Of a stretch of 64,000 nucleotides of DNA, positions 17,919-25,559 are shown piece after piece (the first letter of the stretch is position 1; the number at the start of each line of letters is the position of its first letter). Source of the DNA: Oscillospiraceae bacterium (GTDB lineage: Bacteria > Bacillota > Clostridia > Oscillospirales > Ruminococcaceae). Position numbers and translations under genes: made by a program. Under the pieces are notes generated by a model that saw nothing but the letters and a program-made list of their open reading frames with translations, was not told the DNA's origin and did no database searches. Location: contig SFFJ01000003.1 of assembly GCA_004557855.1 (NCBI GenBank), positions 1-64,000 of the forward strand. Direction: 5' to 3'.

Positions 17919-17967
17919 TCCCGCCCGCAGACCACCCCCATCCCCCACCAATGAAAAGGAACCACCC

Positions 17968-19602
17968 ATGAGAAACCAAACACCGAAAAAGAGGATACTC
18001 CTGCGGGGGGCGGCGGCTGCGCTGGCCCTCTGTATGGTGCTGGGCTTTACCGCCTGCGGCAAAAAGAAGGCCCCGGCGGCCATTCGGGTGGACCTTTCCG
18101 GGCGGGTGAACACGCTGGACCCCCAGTACTGCACCACCACGCCGGAGCGCTGCCTCATCAAAAACTGCATGGAGGGGCTGATGCGGCGGATGCCGGACGG
18201 CACCGTGACCGAGGGCTGCGCCGAGCGCTACGATATTTCCGAAAACGGGCTGCGCTATACCTTCGTCCTGCGGGAGGGACTGACCTGGAGCGACGGGGAG
18301 CCGCTGACCGCACAGGATTTTGTCTTTGCGCTGCGCCGGATGCAGGGGATGCCCCAAACGGCGGCGCGGGAGCGCTTTGCCGCTGTTTTGGGCTTCGGGG
18401 AGGGCGAAACGCTGGGCGTTACCGCCCCGGATGAGCGCACGCTCATCATCCGGCTGACCAGGGCCGACCCGCTGCTGCCCGAAAAGCTGGCGGAGCCGGA
18501 GGCGTTCCCTTGCCGGGAGGACTACTATAACGGCACCCACGCCCGCTACGGCAATACGCTGGAAAATATGATCTACAACGGGCCGTATCTTATCAAAAGC
18601 TGGGAAAAGAGCGAGATCAGGCTGACCCCCAACAGCCGCTATACCGGGCGCACCCCCGCCGAAAATACCGGAGTGGTCATCACGCTGGGGCAGGATGATG
18701 CGGTGGGACGCTTTTTGGCCGGAAAAACCGACTGCTGCCGGGTGGACCCCATCACACTGGGGCAGCTCACCGGCGGCAAGGCCAGCCTGCTCACCTTCCG
18801 CAACGGCACCGTTTCCCTGCTATTGAACCAGAACGCCAAGGGCACCGACCAGTTGGCGCTGCGGCAGGCGCTGTGTTACAGCTTTGAATTACAGGCGTTT
18901 GCCCAAAGCGACGACCTGCCCGACCCCTACGAATATGCCCGCAGCATCATCCCGGCGGCGGCCAAGCTGTTTAATGCCAGCTATACCGACGTCACCGCAA
19001 GGGGCTTTGCGCTGGGGACGGTCACCTACCCGGACGGCAGCTCGACCTCCGACTTCCGGCGCAGCGACCAGCTGACCGTCCGGTATCATGCGGGGGCGGC
19101 TGCGGCGCTGCATCAGCAGGAAAAGCAGCAGGAAGGACTGACCCTGCTGCTGCCCAAGGGCTCCCCGCTGGAGGGCTTTTGCGGGTGGCTGCAAAAGCAG
19201 TGGCTGGATCATCTGGGTCTGGTGGTCAATCTGGCCATCGTGGATGCCGATACCTACCGCACCCGTCTGGCCAAGGGCGATTTTACACTGGCGCTGTACA
19301 GCTACACCGCCGGGGATGAGCTACATACCGTGTTCCGGCACTACGGCAGTGCGGGCAGCGCACCGGTGCGGTGCAGCGACCCCCGCTATGACCAGCTGGT
19401 CGATATGGCAAGCGCCAGCCGCAATGTGACCGATGCCGCCCGGCTTTACGCCAATGCCGAAGCGCTGCTGGCGGATCAGTTTATCGCCATGCCGCTGTTC
19501 TACACCGAAAGCTACTTTGCCATGGCCGCAGGTGTGACCGGCATCGCAGCCTCCGCCGACGGTACCGAGCTGTTCTTTGCCGGGGCAAAGCGGGAGGGTT
19601 AA
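17968..19602 (+). CDS. Peptide/nickel-type (family 5) ABC substrate-binding lipoprotein
   Basis: The 544-residue protein starts with a basic n-region and hydrophobic segment ending in a lipobox at about residue 30 (GFTAC), so it should be a lipid-anchored extracytoplasmic receptor. The body has the OppA/DppA-type pattern: NTLDPQY near the N-terminus, YTFVLREGLTWSDGEPLTA around 90-110 and repeated domain-closing segments towards the C-terminus. No permease or ATPase genes are adjacent, so it either serves a transporter encoded elsewhere or has another receptor role. It begins 49 nt after gyrA; the ligand cannot be read from sequence. Confidence 0.85.
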   Translation: MRNQTPKKRILLRGAAAALALCMVLGFTACGKKKAPAAIRVDLSGRVNTLDPQYCTTTPERCLIKNCMEGLMRRMPDGTVTEGCAERYDISENGLRYTFVLREGLTWSDGEPLTAQDFVFALRRMQGMPQTAARERFAAVLGFGEGETLGVTAPDERTLIIRLTRADPLLPEKLAEPEAFPCREDYYNGTHARYGNTLENMIYNGPYLIKSWEKSEIRLTPNSRYTGRTPAENTGVVITLGQDDAVGRFLAGKTDCCRVDPITLGQLTGGKASLLTFRNGTVSLLLNQNAKGTDQLALRQALCYSFELQAFAQSDDLPDPYEYARSIIPAAAKLFNASYTDVTARGFALGTVTYPDGSSTSDFRRSDQLTVRYHAGAAAALHQQEKQQEGLTLLLPKGSPLEGFCGWLQKQWLDHLGLVVNLAIVDADTYRTRLAKGDFTLALYSYTAGDELHTVFRHYGSAGSAPVRCSDPRYDQLVDMASASRNVTDAARLYANAEALLADQFIAMPLFYTESYFAMAAGVTGIAASADGTELFFAGAKREG

Positions 19603-19607
19603 ATGCA

Positions 19608-20069
19608 ATGCTGCTGCAAAGACTGAATAAAAACGATCTGCCGGGGATCATAGCATTCAACCGGCGGTGCTTCTCCCCTGCCGACCGCTGGAGCGAGGCG
19701 GACTGGGCGGAGCTGCTGGAGGACGAGCGGGCGCTCTATTACGCATTGCTGGAAAACGGGCAGATCGTGGGGAGTATTTTTCTTTACGACTGGCAGGGGG
19801 AAAGGGATTTTCTGAAAATCATGAACCTTGGTGTTGCCCCCGATCGGCGGGGGCAGGGGCTGGCGTGCCGGCTGCTGCAAAAGGCGGCGGAGGAGCTGAA
19901 GGCTTCGACGCTGGCGCGATGCTGCGGCGAGACACGGGAGAGTAACCTTGCCATGCGGCGGGTGTTTGAGCGTTGCGGCTACCGGCTGAACAAAACGGAA
20001 GAAAACTACTACGAAAACCCGACCGAAAGCGCCTGCAAGTATGTGCTGCGGCGGGAGGAGCTGGAGTAA
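19608..20069 (+). CDS. GNAT-family N-acetyltransferase (RimI-like)
   Basis: The 153-residue protein has the GNAT layout: an N-terminal strand-helix region, MNLGVAPDRRGQGLACRLLQ (the acetyl-CoA-binding R/QxxGxG/A motif is RRGQGLA), and the later ESNLAMRRVFERCGY segment typical of RimI-like enzymes. RimI acetylates the N-terminus of a ribosomal protein, but many paralogs act on other amines, so the substrate is open. ATG 19608 lies 5 nt after the preceding stop with GGGAGGG about 10 nt upstream; it is probably co-transcribed with the binding protein. Confidence 0.85.
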   Translation: MLLQRLNKNDLPGIIAFNRRCFSPADRWSEADWAELLEDERALYYALLENGQIVGSIFLYDWQGERDFLKIMNLGVAPDRRGQGLACRLLQKAAEELKASTLARCCGETRESNLAMRRVFERCGYRLNKTEENYYENPTESACKYVLRREELE

Positions 20070-20145
20070 AATCAAATAACGCCCCCTACCGGACGATGAT
20101 GGTTCGGCAGGGGTCTTTTTTGGTTCCTGCAAGCCGCGGGGCACC

Positions 20146-20226
20146 GGGGCGCAGCCCCGCCCGCCTGCGGCGGGCGCCACGAGCTTCGCTCGTGGGTTTC
20201 GGCTTCGCCGAAACGGGCTGCGCCCC
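20146..20226. repeat. Cloverleaf element A
   Basis: 81 bp. Outer stem GGGGCGCAGCCC (20146-20157) pairs with 20215-20226. Three perfect 8-bp arms fill the inside with no spare base: CGCCCGCC/GGCGGGCG (loop TGC), CCACGAGC/GCTCGTGG (TTC), GTTTCGGC/GCCGAAAC (TTC). It starts 77 nt after the GNAT stop. The rest of the 20070-20396 gap is pyrimidine-rich with no gene. Confidence 0.95.
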
Positions 20227-20396
20227 TCCCTGCCCCCTGCACGAGCTATCCTTATCTCGCAGAACCCATTCTCCCCTTCCCCCTGCACAGACTATCCCTA
20301 TCCCCGTCCCCGCACAAACCCTTCCCTCCCCCTGCAAATTCCCGCCCCCGGCCGCATAGAAATAGGATAAAGACCGGTACGAAAGGGAGGCTTGAG

Positions 20397-21623
20397 ATGA
20401 AAGGGAGCAAAAGACGGGCGGCGGCACTTGCGGCGGGGCTGCTGCTGATGATGGCCCCGGCAGGGGCGGCGGAAACGGCATGGGAGGAGATCCCCAATGC
20501 GAATATCCCGGCGGCGGTGATCGCGCGGGAGGTGGCCGAAGCGGGCGGGATGCAGGCGGAACTGTCCCTGCCGGTCAAAAGCGCCATCCTCATCGACCAG
20601 AATACCGGCACGGTGCGGTACGAAAAAAACGCCGACCAGCCGCTGCCGCCGGCCTCCATCACCAAAATAATGAGCCTGCTGCTGTTCATGGAGGCGCTGG
20701 AAAGCGGCAAGATCGGCCTGCAGGATACCGTCACCTGCAGCGAGGTGGCGGCGGGGTTCGGCGGCAGCCAGATCTGGCTGAAGCCCGGCGAGGAAATGAC
20801 GGTGGAGGAGCTGCTAAAGGCGGTGGCGGTGCAAAGCGCCAATGACGCCACCGTCTGCCTTGCGGAATATGTGGCGGGAAGTGAAACGGCATTTGTGCAG
20901 CAGATGAACCAAAAGGCCGCCGAGCTGGGGATGGAGAATACCCATTTTGCCTGCTGCGCCGGATTGGATAACGAGGAACATTACAGTACGGCACGGGATA
21001 TTGCGGTGATGAGCCGCGCGCTGCTGCAATATCCGGGGATCACCGAATACACCACCATATGGATGGACACCCTGCGGGGCGGTGCAACCAGTTTAGTAAA
21101 TACCAACCGGCTGGTGCGGTTTTACCAGGGGGCAACCGGCCTGAAAACCGGCACTACCAACGGGGCAGGCTGCTGCCTTTCCGCCAGCGCCACCCGGGAC
21201 GGTCTGGGACTCATCGCGGTGGTACTGGGGGCAGCCAACAGCAATGACCGCTTTGCGGCGGCCCGTGCGCTGCTGGACTGGGGCTTTGCCAACTATGCGG
21301 CGGTGACCATCGCCCCGCCGGAAACGCTGGGCCCGCTGACGGTGACCCACGGCACCGAACCCGTGGTGGAATTGACGGCGCAGCCGCCGGCCGGGGGGAT
21401 CGTCATCCCCAAGGGGCAGCGGGATGCGGTAAGCCAAACGGTCACGCTGACGGAGCAGGTACAGGCGCCCCTTGCAGCCGGCACCGAGGTCGGCACGGTA
21501 ACGGTAACGGTGGACGGCGAAGCGGTTGCCTCCTACCCGGTGGTCACCGCCGCCCCCGTGCAGCGCATGACCTTTGCCCGGGCATTCGCCCGTCTGGGGC
21601 AGGGCCTGCTGGCGGTGGGGTAG
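20397..21623 (+). CDS. D-alanyl-D-alanine carboxypeptidase (PBP5/DacF type)
   Basis: This low-molecular-weight penicillin-binding protein would trim the terminal D-Ala from peptidoglycan stem peptides outside the membrane. The 408-residue product has a signal peptide (about 1-25, ending AGA), then the active-site motifs in order: SITK (SxxK, about 87-90), SAN (SxN, about 148-150) and KTGTT (about 250). A C-terminal PBP5-like beta domain follows, ending in a mildly amphipathic stretch that may anchor it. Start: ATG 20397 after AAGGGAGG. In sporeformers such enzymes can act in vegetative or spore cortex synthesis; the presence of spoVM downstream on the other strand does not decide which. Confidence 0.93.
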   Translation: MKGSKRRAAALAAGLLLMMAPAGAAETAWEEIPNANIPAAVIAREVAEAGGMQAELSLPVKSAILIDQNTGTVRYEKNADQPLPPASITKIMSLLLFMEALESGKIGLQDTVTCSEVAAGFGGSQIWLKPGEEMTVEELLKAVAVQSANDATVCLAEYVAGSETAFVQQMNQKAAELGMENTHFACCAGLDNEEHYSTARDIAVMSRALLQYPGITEYTTIWMDTLRGGATSLVNTNRLVRFYQGATGLKTGTTNGAGCCLSASATRDGLGLIAVVLGAANSNDRFAAARALLDWGFANYAAVTIAPPETLGPLTVTHGTEPVVELTAQPPAGGIVIPKGQRDAVSQTVTLTEQVQAPLAAGTEVGTVTVTVDGEAVASYPVVTAAPVQRMTFARAFARLGQGLLAVG

Positions 21624-21691
21624 CCGCCGTCCCGGCGGGGAGGGCGCAGGCCTTCCCTGCTTTTTGCAGGGCCTGTGCAGGGGGCAGGATC

Positions 21692-21772
21692 GGGGCGCAG
21701 CCCCGCCCGCCTGCGGCGGGCGGCACGAGCTTCGCTCGTGCGTTTCGGCTTCGCCGAAACGGGCTGCGCCCC
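21692..21772. repeat. Cloverleaf element B
   Basis: 81 bp, 69 nt after the carboxypeptidase stop. Outer stem as in A (21692-21703 with 21761-21772). Arms: CGCCCGCC/GGCGGGCG (TGC), GCACGAGC/GCTCGTGC (TTC), GTTTCGGC/GCCGAAAC (TTC). Against A, the base pair at the foot of arm 2 is flipped from C-G to G-C on both sides. Confidence 0.95.
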
Positions 21773-21804
21773 TCCCCCTCCCGCCATACCTCATCCCTCC
21801 CCCA

Positions 21805-21830
21805 AAGAAAAAAGCCCCCCTCGGGGGCTT
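21805..21830 (-). terminator. Rho-independent terminator after spoVM
   Basis: On the minus strand AAGCCCCC/GGGGGCTT with loop GAG is followed by TTTTCTTT, directly after the 29-codon spoVM frame. Confidence 0.9.
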
Positions 21831-21834
21831 GGGT

Positions 21835-21924
21835 TCAGGGCAGCTCCGGTTCCCGGCGGATGTGAAACAGCGCCCGGAGCAACCCGGAAAGCAAACGCGG
21901 GCTGCGGTAAACAACGACCTTCAT
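21835..21924 (-). CDS. spoVM: SpoVM-like sporulation peptide (29 aa)
   Basis: SpoVM is a tiny amphipathic peptide that recognises the convex forespore membrane and anchors the SpoIVA coat basement layer. This 29-residue frame starts MKVVVYRSPRLL and continues SGLLRAL. That lines up without gaps with the B. subtilis 26-mer: Met-Lys start, Pro9, a basic residue at 10, Leu12, Gly14, Arg17 and Ala18 all match. AAGGAGGGG lies 7 nt before the ATG and a strong terminator follows. It lies 33 nt after the 51-aa membrane protein gene on the same strand. Identification rests on a short alignment, but the context makes it convincing. Confidence 0.85.
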   Translation of the reverse strand: MKVVVYRSPRLLSGLLRALFHIRREPELP

Positions 21925-21957
21925 GCGGTACCCCTCCTTTTCGGCAAGTAGCAGCAG

Positions 21958-22113
21958 CTAACGGCAGCGAAAGCCGAGGATCACCAGTCCGGCGGCGGTA
22001 AAAATGAGGGCGGTGCGTCCCTCGCCGCACAGCGCCAGCAGCACCCCCAGGCCAAAGGCCATACAGCACAGCGCCGGGGTACAGTCCCGGCCACGGTGCG
22101 GACGCCGGCCCAT
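21958..22113 (-). CDS. Small membrane protein (51 aa) upstream of spoVM
   Basis: This 51-codon frame has a strong ribosome site (GAGAGGGGGAG) before ATG 22113. The protein starts with a basic, Arg-rich segment and has two hydrophobic stretches (about 13-30 and 34-48) joined by a short GEGR turn, ending FRCR, so it is probably a two-helix membrane hairpin. I do not recognise a family. Its 33-nt spacing to spoVM and the single terminator after spoVM suggest a two-gene unit, which makes a sporulation-linked role possible but unproven. Confidence 0.6.
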   Translation of the reverse strand: MGRRPHRGRDCTPALCCMAFGLGVLLALCGEGRTALIFTAAGLVILGFRCR

Positions 22114-22184
22114 ACCCACTCCCCCTCTCTTTCGTTGCTACGCCATCCTATGCGGCGCAGCGCCAAACGGTGCAGGGGGAGTTA

Positions 22185-23180
22185 TAATGGAAAATGCAGT
22201 TGCCTTTCGGCGGGGGTGTTTCTCGGCAAATCGCAGTCCCGCGCCCCAACCCCCGCGACCCGTTAGGTAATAGTCTGTTATCGCCTAACGGCGGCGCAAG
22301 TCTTTTATAAATCCTAATTAGCACGCCTGCCCGGCGGGGGGTTCCTTTTACTCGTGTAAAAGGAACCAAAACACGCTTGGGGCTTTGCCCCAAGACCCCT
22401 GTCGCTGGCTGTGCTGGATACGGATTTGTTTTCCCCTCAATAATCGGGAAAACAAATCCGTACTGCGCACAGAATCGCTCCCAAGGTAGCCTGCGGCAGC
22501 ATCTGCCCTTTCCCCCCACCCCCTTTCCCGAGGCGGGAAAGGGGCTCGGATGGGCTGGTAATTAGGAACCGAGAGCATAATTCTCGGGGTGTTAGGGCTT
22601 GCAAAGGGGGACGGTCGCGGTGGTTGGGGTGCGGGACTATGATTGGCCGAAAGATGAGCCGCTGACCCATGGTTATGGTTAGCGGGGCTGGCGGTTTGCA
22701 GGAAAAGGGAGGGCGTTCCCCTCCCCCGAAGCGGGGGAGGTTGGGAGGGGGCAGATGCATCTGCGATACCTTATAAGCACCGTTTAGCCCACGCTCCGGG
22801 AGGTCGCAGACCTTCCGGGCGGGCGTTCCGGTGCGTCGGGGTCTTGGGGCAGCGCCCCAAGCGTATTTTGCCTACTTTTGTACGAACAAAAGTAGGCCCC
22901 CGCCGGGTAGGCGTACTTACTCAAGCCTCGTAAAAGACCTGCCCCACCGGAGGTGATAGCAAACTTTTTCACGACCGCCCCGCCGGGCAGGCGTGCCAAC
23001 TAAAGTCCTTTATAAGACTTGCCCCACCGGAGGTGATAGCAAACTTTTTCACGACCGCCCCGCCGGGCAGGCGTGCCAACTAAAGCCCTTTATAAGACCT
23101 GCCCCACCGGAGGTGATAGCAATTTTTCACCTTAATCGCCCCGCCGCAGGCGCCCGCAAACTATTTCACGAACGCCCCGG
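22185..23180. repeat. Family 2 mosaic repeat block 5 with an 80-bp tandem array
   Basis: About 1 kb without a gene. In order: an ~80-bp unit; hairpin TTCCTTTTAC/GTAAAAGGAA; CTTGGGG/CCCCAAG; a 17-bp inverted repeat (22419-22435 with 22446-22462, arm TACGGATTTGTTTTCCC); hairpin CTTTCCCG/CGGGAAAG; CCCATGGTTATGGTTAGCGG; CTTATAAGCACCGTTTAGCC; CTTGGGG/CCCCAAG; hairpin CCTACTTTTGT/ACAAAAGTAGG; then a tandem array with period exactly 80 bp (CGCCGGG[T/C]AGGCG at 22901, 22981 and 23061, decaying at 23141). Two adjacent units are nearly identical. Confidence 0.85.
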
Positions 23181-23184
23181 CAGT

Positions 23185-23484
23185 TCACCCGTTCTCACTC
23201 TGCCGCTTGGTGATGGTGACCTTGCTTACCGTTGCGGTGTCGCTGCCGTAGTCGACTTCATAGTAAATGACGACCACCTGATCCCCGCAGTTGTAAATAT
23301 CCCCGAAGAATCCGGAAAGGCCGCTGTCCGGCTCCCCGAATTTTTCCAGAACCTCACTGCGGGGCGTTCCCTCCTTGATAGCTTCATAATCCTTTCGGGT
23401 GGGCTCCCCGCTGCCGCAGGCGGCCAGCAGCGCAAGGCACAGAACGGCGGCCAGTACAGCCGCTGCAATGATGCGATGCTTCAT
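23185..23484 (-). CDS. Small BamE/DUF3862-like lipoprotein
   Basis: A 99-residue protein with a signal peptide whose hydrophobic core ends in the lipobox LLAAC (Cys at about 23). The mature part begins with a Gly/Ser/Glu-rich linker, then YEAIKEGTPRSEVLEKFGEP. That is the helix-turn pattern of small lipoproteins of the SmpA/BamE-like or DUF3862 type, followed by strands with Tyr/Asp. It should be anchored on the outer face of the membrane. AAAGGAG precedes the ATG. Specific function unknown; the fold call is moderate. Confidence 0.7.
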   Translation of the reverse strand: MKHRIIAAAVLAAVLCLALLAACGSGEPTRKDYEAIKEGTPRSEVLEKFGEPDSGLSGFFGDIYNCGDQVVVIYYEVDYGSDTATVSKVTITKRQSENG

Positions 23485-23586
23485 AGAGTACTCCTTTCTG
23501 AAAAGACAAGGGACGACAGCCCGGGAAAACTCGTTCCTCCCGGGCGCCGCCCCTCTTATAACCTTATAGGATCGGAAAAATGCCGC

Positions 23587-24006
23587 TTACCAGTTCTCGA
23601 TCATCATATCCCGCAGATGATAGGGAAGGTCCTCCGGCTCGCAGGAAAGGGTGAAGATGATCTGAACATCCTGGGTGGCCCGCAGGCTATCCAGCTTGTT
23701 TACCATCTGGGTAAAGGCCTCGAAATCGCGTCCGCACATCTTAAAGACGGGGTCGATGTAAATGTGGGTGATATCATAGTTGCCGGCCAGCAGCCCGGTG
23801 ATGAAGCCGTAAACGGCATCATAGCCCGCAATGGCGTATTCATCGGAATAAACCAGGCGTGCAGCACTGCTGATCTCATAGGTCAGGCGGACATCCTTTT
23901 CGATGACGACAACATAACCCTTGCTCTCCTTTACGGCTTTGTTGGCCATTTCCACCATGGCCTTGGTCTTACCGCTGCCCTTGTGTCCTACGATTAACTG
24001 TATCAT
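23587..24006 (-). CDS. Small P-loop NTPase-like protein, function unknown
   Basis: The 139-residue protein starts MIQLIVGHKGSGKTKAM, a clear Walker A (GHKGSGKT, 7-14), and has a Walker B-like strand around THIYIDP (about 85-91). It is far shorter than pilus or secretion ATPases, to which such proteins are sometimes compared, and lacks their other motifs. A late FTLSCEPEDLPYHLR stretch may be another nucleotide-proximal region. GGAGGAG precedes the ATG. It lies between a lipoprotein gene and pgi on the same strand; context gives no function. Confidence 0.75.
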   Translation of the reverse strand: MIQLIVGHKGSGKTKAMVEMANKAVKESKGYVVVIEKDVRLTYEISSAARLVYSDEYAIAGYDAVYGFITGLLAGNYDITHIYIDPVFKMCGRDFEAFTQMVNKLDSLRATQDVQIIFTLSCEPEDLPYHLRDMMIENW

Positions 24007-24078
24007 ACTTATGCTCCTCCTTGGAATTTGGTGGTTGCAGACTATTCTTCCATGGGCGTCGCCCAGAGTTGATAAAAT

Positions 24079-25416
24079 TTATTCTCCCAGCTTCTCCAAA
24101 AGCTCCTGCCGCAGGTCCTCATAGCCGGGCTTGCCCAGCAGGGCAAACATATTCTTCTTATAGGCCTCCACGCCGGGCTGGTCAAAGGGATTGACCCCCA
24201 GCAGGTAGCCGCTGACGCCGCAGGCCAGCATGAAGAAGTACACCATGTAGCCATACTCCTCCTCATTGATGGCCGGGACCTCCAGAACGAGGTTGGGAAC
24301 GCCGCCGCGGGTGTGCGCCAGTATGGTGCCCTGCATCGCCCGCCGGTTGATCTGCCGCATCGCCATGCCGGAAAGGAAATTGAGCCCGTCCAGGTTTTCG
24401 GGGTCCTCCTCCACCGTCAGGTCGGCAGCCGGGGTGATAAAATCGATGACCGTTTCAAACAGGCTGCGGCTGCCATCCTGTATAAACTGCCCCATCGAAT
24501 GAAGGTCGGTGGTAAAGGCGACCGAGGCCGGGAACAGCCCCTTGCCGTCCTTGCCCTCGCTTTCGCCGTACAGCTGCTTCAGCCACTCGCCCATCTGGGT
24601 AAAGCGCGGCTCGTAGCTTGCATAAATCTCGATCCCCTTGCCCCGCCGCAGCAGGATATTGCGCAGGGCGGCATATCGGTAGCAGGGGTTCGCGGAAAAG
24701 TCGTCGTTATCCAGCTCGGTCATCGCCTTTTCGGCGCCGTGCAGCACCGCATCAATATCGATCCCGGCAACTGCCATCGGCAACAGCCCCACCGCGGTCA
24801 GAACAGAATACCGTCCGCCCACATCATCGGGGATGACAAAGGTCTGCCAGCCCTCCCGGTCGGCCAGGGCTTTCAGGGTGCCGCGGGCCCGGTCGGTGGT
24901 GCAGTAGATGCGCCCGGCCGCTTCTTTGCCGTAGCGCCGTTCCATCATCTCCCGCAGCACACGGAAGGCAAGCGCCGGCTCGGTGGTGGTGCCGGATTTG
25001 GAAATCACATTGAGGGAAACCCGTTTGCCCTCGCACAGCGCCAGGATCTCATCCAGGTAGCTGCCGGAGAGATTGCACCCGGCAAAATAGATGGCGGGGC
25101 CATCCTTGCCCAGGGCATTATAGAAGGGGCTGCGCAGCAGCTCGATGGCGCTGCGGGCGCCCAGGTAGCTGCCGCCGATACCGATGACAATAAGCACATC
25201 GGTATCCTCCCGGATCTTTTCGGCCGCCGCATGGATGCGGGCCAGCTCCTCTTTATCAAAGTCACGGGGCAGGGTGAGCCAGCCGTGGAAGTCGCTGCCG
25301 GCGCCGGTGTGCTGCCGCAGCTGACGAACAGCCGCCGCCACCTGCGGGGCCATGCAGTCCATCTCGCAGGGGGAAACGAACCCCTCCAGATACTGTTCCC
25401 GTAAAGTAATAGCCAT
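24079..25416 (-). CDS. pgi: Glucose-6-phosphate isomerase
   Basis: Pgi interconverts glucose-6-phosphate and fructose-6-phosphate in glycolysis. The 445-residue length fits the shorter Firmicutes type. Visible features are the first SIS-domain phosphate-binding loop GIGGSYLGARS (about 78-88), the SKSGTTTEPALAFR segment (about 140-153), GGRYSVLTAVGLLP with the catalytic-site region after it, and a C-terminal LGVNPFDQPGVEAYK. AGAGG precedes ATG 25416, with a good promoter 41 bp further upstream. Confidence 0.97.
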   Translation of the reverse strand: MAITLREQYLEGFVSPCEMDCMAPQVAAAVRQLRQHTGAGSDFHGWLTLPRDFDKEELARIHAAAEKIREDTDVLIVIGIGGSYLGARSAIELLRSPFYNALGKDGPAIYFAGCNLSGSYLDEILALCEGKRVSLNVISKSGTTTEPALAFRVLREMMERRYGKEAAGRIYCTTDRARGTLKALADREGWQTFVIPDDVGGRYSVLTAVGLLPMAVAGIDIDAVLHGAEKAMTELDNDDFSANPCYRYAALRNILLRRGKGIEIYASYEPRFTQMGEWLKQLYGESEGKDGKGLFPASVAFTTDLHSMGQFIQDGSRSLFETVIDFITPAADLTVEEDPENLDGLNFLSGMAMRQINRRAMQGTILAHTRGGVPNLVLEVPAINEEEYGYMVYFFMLACGVSGYLLGVNPFDQPGVEAYKKNMFALLGKPGYEDLRQELLEKLGE

Positions 25417-25456
25417 GTTAAAAACCTCTTTTCAGGGTAGATACTTTCCTACCTAC

Positions 25457-25485
25457 ATTTTACCCTAAAACAGGCGGCAATGCAA
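25457..25485 (-). promoter_or_regulatory. pgi promoter
   Basis: On the minus strand TTGCAT (25485-25480), a 17-bp spacer and TAAAAT (25462-25457). The DnaA-box-like cluster starts 14 bp upstream of the -35 box. Confidence 0.7.
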
Positions 25486-25498
25486 TAGTTTGCGGCAC

Positions 25499-25528
25499 TG
25501 TGGAAAACTTTGTGGAAAATGTGGAAAG
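25499..25528 (+). promoter_or_regulatory. Three tandem DnaA-box-like sites upstream of pgi
   Basis: TGTGGAAAA (25499-25507), TGTGGAAAA (25511-25519) and TGTGGAAAG (25520-25528) lie in the same direction with starts 12 and 9 bp apart. The first two equal the candidate site in the dnaA leader. They sit between the pgi promoter and repeat block 6, about 16 kb from dnaA. Confidence 0.55.
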
Positions 25529-25559
25529 TGAAAATGACTGCGCCGTTTTTTACAGGGCG

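Noticed and set aside
20146..20226. Cloverleaf elements as tRNA genes
   Set aside because: The fold resembles a cloverleaf, but stems are 8-12 bp with 3-nt loops, and there is no T-loop (TTCGANNC), no 7-nt anticodon loop and no CCA-end geometry.
22901..23180. The 80-bp tandem array as a CRISPR array
   Set aside because: Whole 80-bp units repeat without unique spacers, and no cas genes are present.
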